From NCBI GenBank assembly GCA_030634505.1, contig DAOWAQ010000067.1:1-8747 (forward strand): 8,747 nt of DNA, given 5' to 3'. Shown in pieces: positions 7,106-8,747 of this stretch. Under the pieces are notes generated by a model. It saw nothing but the letters and a program-made list of their open reading frames with translations, was not told the DNA's origin and did no database searches. This DNA comes from Calditrichia bacterium. GTDB taxonomy: Bacteria > Calditrichota > Calditrichia > JAJRVZ01. The number at the start of each line of letters is the position of its first letter. Positions within the stretch are counted from its first letter, which is position 1. The position numbers and the translations under genes were made by a program.

Positions 7106-8448
7106 GTTCTCTTTATATATACTATTTTAAACAATATAAAAATACCTGGAATAATTTATCGCTGCGTCTAAGAATTGAAATTATAATTCTGTTTATAATC
7201 TATTTCACTTTTTTTACAACACGTTTGATAAATATTTTTAATATCCAACTAAATAATTCAGCCGCAACACCAATTGGATTGACTCAAATTATTTTACACA
7301 CTTTGATTATTCTGGTTTCTTTTTCTGTACCTTTCATTCATCTTAATTTACTTCCTAAACAAAAGGGTCTAGTTTATTTCCGCTCTTTACCCCTAAACAA
7401 GTTAAATACATTTTGGTTTTTGTTTTTTTTACATTTTAAATACCAGGTTATAGGATTGATAATTATTTTGCCTGTGTTTATTGCATTAATGGCATCCACG
7501 GGCTTTTTGCTATCCATTAATTTTATCATCTTTGTTCTTTTATACGAAATAATTCTAATTATATTTATCACCAATTTATCAGCCAATTCAAAACAAAATA
7601 GATTGATTGTACTAAAATATTTTTTAACGATTTTTTTCACTTTTTCAATTTATTTCCTGATTTATTTTTACACGGATTATTATTTTTTATTCGATCCGAT
7701 ATTATTTGTGGGTGCAACAATCCTTTTATTGCTTCGCTGGAAAAACTTTTGGTTTGATTGGGATAATTATATAAGAAAGACAAATATTGATTCTACCCAA
7801 CAGAAAAGAAAAAACAGATGGTTTTCCTATTCTGATTTTAATAAACTGCCTCTTCCCAAAATATCACCATTATTCGCCAAAGAAATGTTAAACTATCTCA
7901 GGAATCGAAAATTTATTCGCATGCAAATTTTTTCTATAATTATTTTCTGTATGATTTTGGTGTTTCTACAAATAAAAGTACATGAGAATTTTGTGCTCTA
8001 TTCTTCGGCAGTCACAATACTATTTATTTGGCAGCATTTTTCTCTGCAGTTCAATGAAAAATACATGAAAGCGGATAGCGCTGTTTTTATTAAAACGCTG
8101 CCTTTTAAATATTACCAAATATGGATTGCAAAATTCATTAGTGAATTTTTATTCGTTTTTTGTCTTTTATTATTTTTACCGATTTTATATTTATTAATGG
8201 GATTGCCAATCGTAGAGATATATCAATCATTGTTTGTAATAATACTATTTTCACTGGTAGTTTTAGCAACCATAATAAATTTTAAAATTATATTTTTTGA
8301 CAGACCACGATTTGCGGGATACGCTTATCATTTTTTTGTTATTTTTGTATTTGTAATGTCAATAAATTATTATTTGGTCGGTCCAATAATTGCGCTAATC
8401 CTATTAATTTATTTTACGTTTTACAGTTACCGGGAATTTGCAAGATGA
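7102..8448 (+). CDS. ABC-2-like transporter permease, 12 predicted TM helices
   Basis: A 448-aa very hydrophobic Phe/Ile/Leu-rich membrane protein, taken to be the membrane subunit of the ABC transporter whose ATPase gene overlaps its 3' end. Predicted helices by hydrophobicity lie near 25-45, 62-82, 105-128, 134-157, 170-191 and 196-211, then, after a polar basic linker (about 212-272), near 274-292, 297-314, 343-366, 374-396, 406-422 and 424-443. A short element before the third helix of each half is similar (FRSLPLNK at 93-100, FIKTLPFKYY at 329-338), suggesting two homologous 6-TM halves. It starts at TTG 7102 within the previous stop (TTGA) and has no Shine-Dalgarno, as expected for coupled translation; no ATG occurs for over 100 codons. 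The substrate is unknown. It resembles ABC-2/EcsB-type exporters in general layout only. Confidence 0.8.
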   Translation: MSSLYIYYFKQYKNTWNNLSLRLRIEIIILFIIYFTFFTTRLINIFNIQLNNSAATPIGLTQIILHTLIILVSFSVPFIHLNLLPKQKGLVYFRSLPLNKLNTFWFLFFLHFKYQVIGLIIILPVFIALMASTGFLLSINFIIFVLLYEIILIIFITNLSANSKQNRLIVLKYFLTIFFTFSIYFLIYFYTDYYFLFDPILFVGATILLLLRWKNFWFDWDNYIRKTNIDSTQQKRKNRWFSYSDFNKLPLPKISPLFAKEMLNYLRNRKFIRMQIFSIIIFCMILVFLQIKVHENFVLYSSAVTILFIWQHFSLQFNEKYMKADSAVFIKTLPFKYYQIWIAKFISEFLFVFCLLLFLPILYLLMGLPIVEIYQSLFVIILFSLVVLATIINFKIIFFDRPRFAGYAYHFFVIFVFVMSINYYLVGPIIALILLIYFTFYSYREFAR

Positions 8449-8747
8449 TAGAAATAAAGAATGTAACCATAGCTTATGAAAACATTGTTGCCGTAAAAGA
8501 TGTATCACTAAAGATTGAAAAAGGATCACTGATTGGAATAGTTGGACCCAATGGCGCCGGAAAAAGCACATTAATAAAAGCAATGGTTGGATTGATTTCC
8601 GAATACAATGGCGAGATATATTATAGTGATTTATTACTGCAGAAAAACCGCTATGAAATAAAAAAGATGTTGGGTTATGCCCCGGAAGATGTGGATTTAC
8701 TTCCTTACCTAACAGGCAGAGAATACCTGCAAATGGTGGCTGATATA
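8445..8747 (+). CDS. ABC transporter ATP-binding subunit, N-terminal part (3' truncated by window edge)
   Basis: The first 101 codons of an ABC ATPase that would energise the permease encoded just before it. Visible: the family's opening strand MIEIKNVTIAYENIVAVKDVS, the Walker A loop GPNGAGKST (residues 34-42, bases 8544-8570), and the region after it leading to 'LGYAPEDVDLLPYLTGREYL' (76-95). The usual Q-loop glutamine is Glu81 here, which is common in ABC-2-type ATPases of the CcmA/DrrA-like group (Y-x-P-E) and so not a defect. The signature LSGGQ, Walker B and H-loop lie beyond the window. The ATG at 8445 overlaps the permease stop as ATGA and has GGGA at 8432-8435 upstream, so the two subunits are translationally coupled. 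Confidence 0.95.
   Translation, partial: MIEIKNVTIAYENIVAVKDVSLKIEKGSLIGIVGPNGAGKSTLIKAMVGLISEYNGEIYYSDLLLQKNRYEIKKMLGYAPEDVDLLPYLTGREYLQMVADI

Noticed and set aside
186..7640. Open frames of 60-95 codons on the minus strand inside the long genes.
   Set aside because: All but the overhanging ends lie opposite strongly supported + strand genes, have no ribosome sites worth noting and no recognisable protein features; they are antisense shadows.
8685..8687. Loss of the Q-loop glutamine (Glu81) in the ABC ATPase as a sign of a non-functional enzyme.
   Set aside because: The Y-x-P-E form is common in ABC-2-type ATPases and the Walker A motif is intact.

Overview
The window is AT-rich (about one third G+C by eye) and gene-dense. 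Every gene lies on the + strand: a valS 3' end, a DUF4139-type secreted protein, a membrane-anchored PEGA-repeat protein, rarA, a small protein of unknown function, and the two subunits of an ABC-2-like transporter, whose ATPase runs off the right edge. Shine-Dalgarno signals are mostly weak, two genes appear to start with TTG, and DUF4139 and PEGA proteins occur together. This suggests an AT-rich bacterium of the wider Bacteroidetes/Ignavibacteria/Marinimicrobia (FCB) assemblage. That is inference; there is no rRNA or marker tree here.

Left part (1-4970). The last 466 codons of valyl-tRNA synthetase include the zinc-knuckle cysteines, KMSKS loop, anticodon-binding domain and C-terminal coiled coil. 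Fourteen bases later comes a 449-aa exported DUF4139-family protein. After a 60-base AT-only-looking gap follows a 714-aa single-pass membrane protein. It has a cytoplasmic part with a duplicated H...WLT module, one membrane helix, four PEGA-like repeats and a beta-rich C-terminal domain that I cannot assign with certainty.

Middle (4971-6580). rarA (MgsA/WRNIP1-family AAA+ ATPase) is complete with all expected motifs; I place its start at the ATG at 5089. The 160 bases after it hold the only base-composition anomaly in the window: an approximately 60-base, clearly GC-richer patch that can fold into a two-stem hairpin. This is followed by a possible 24-codon ORF in the same frame as the next gene, separated from its TTG start by an amber codon and one AAG codon.

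Right part (6581-8747). Three genes overlap head to tail (TTGA, then ATGA) and look like one operon: a 174-aa protein resembling only the N-terminal half of a GT9/heptosyltransferase-like fold, a 12-TM permease built as two 6-TM halves, and an ABC ATPase. The operon probably encodes an exporter or membrane-remodelling ABC system with unknown substrate.

I did not find a recognisable new defence system, CRISPR array, mobile element or RNA gene. The observations most worth checking are the duplicated cytoplasmic module of the PEGA protein, the truncated GT9-like protein tied to the transporter, and the structured GC-rich patch with its leader ORF.
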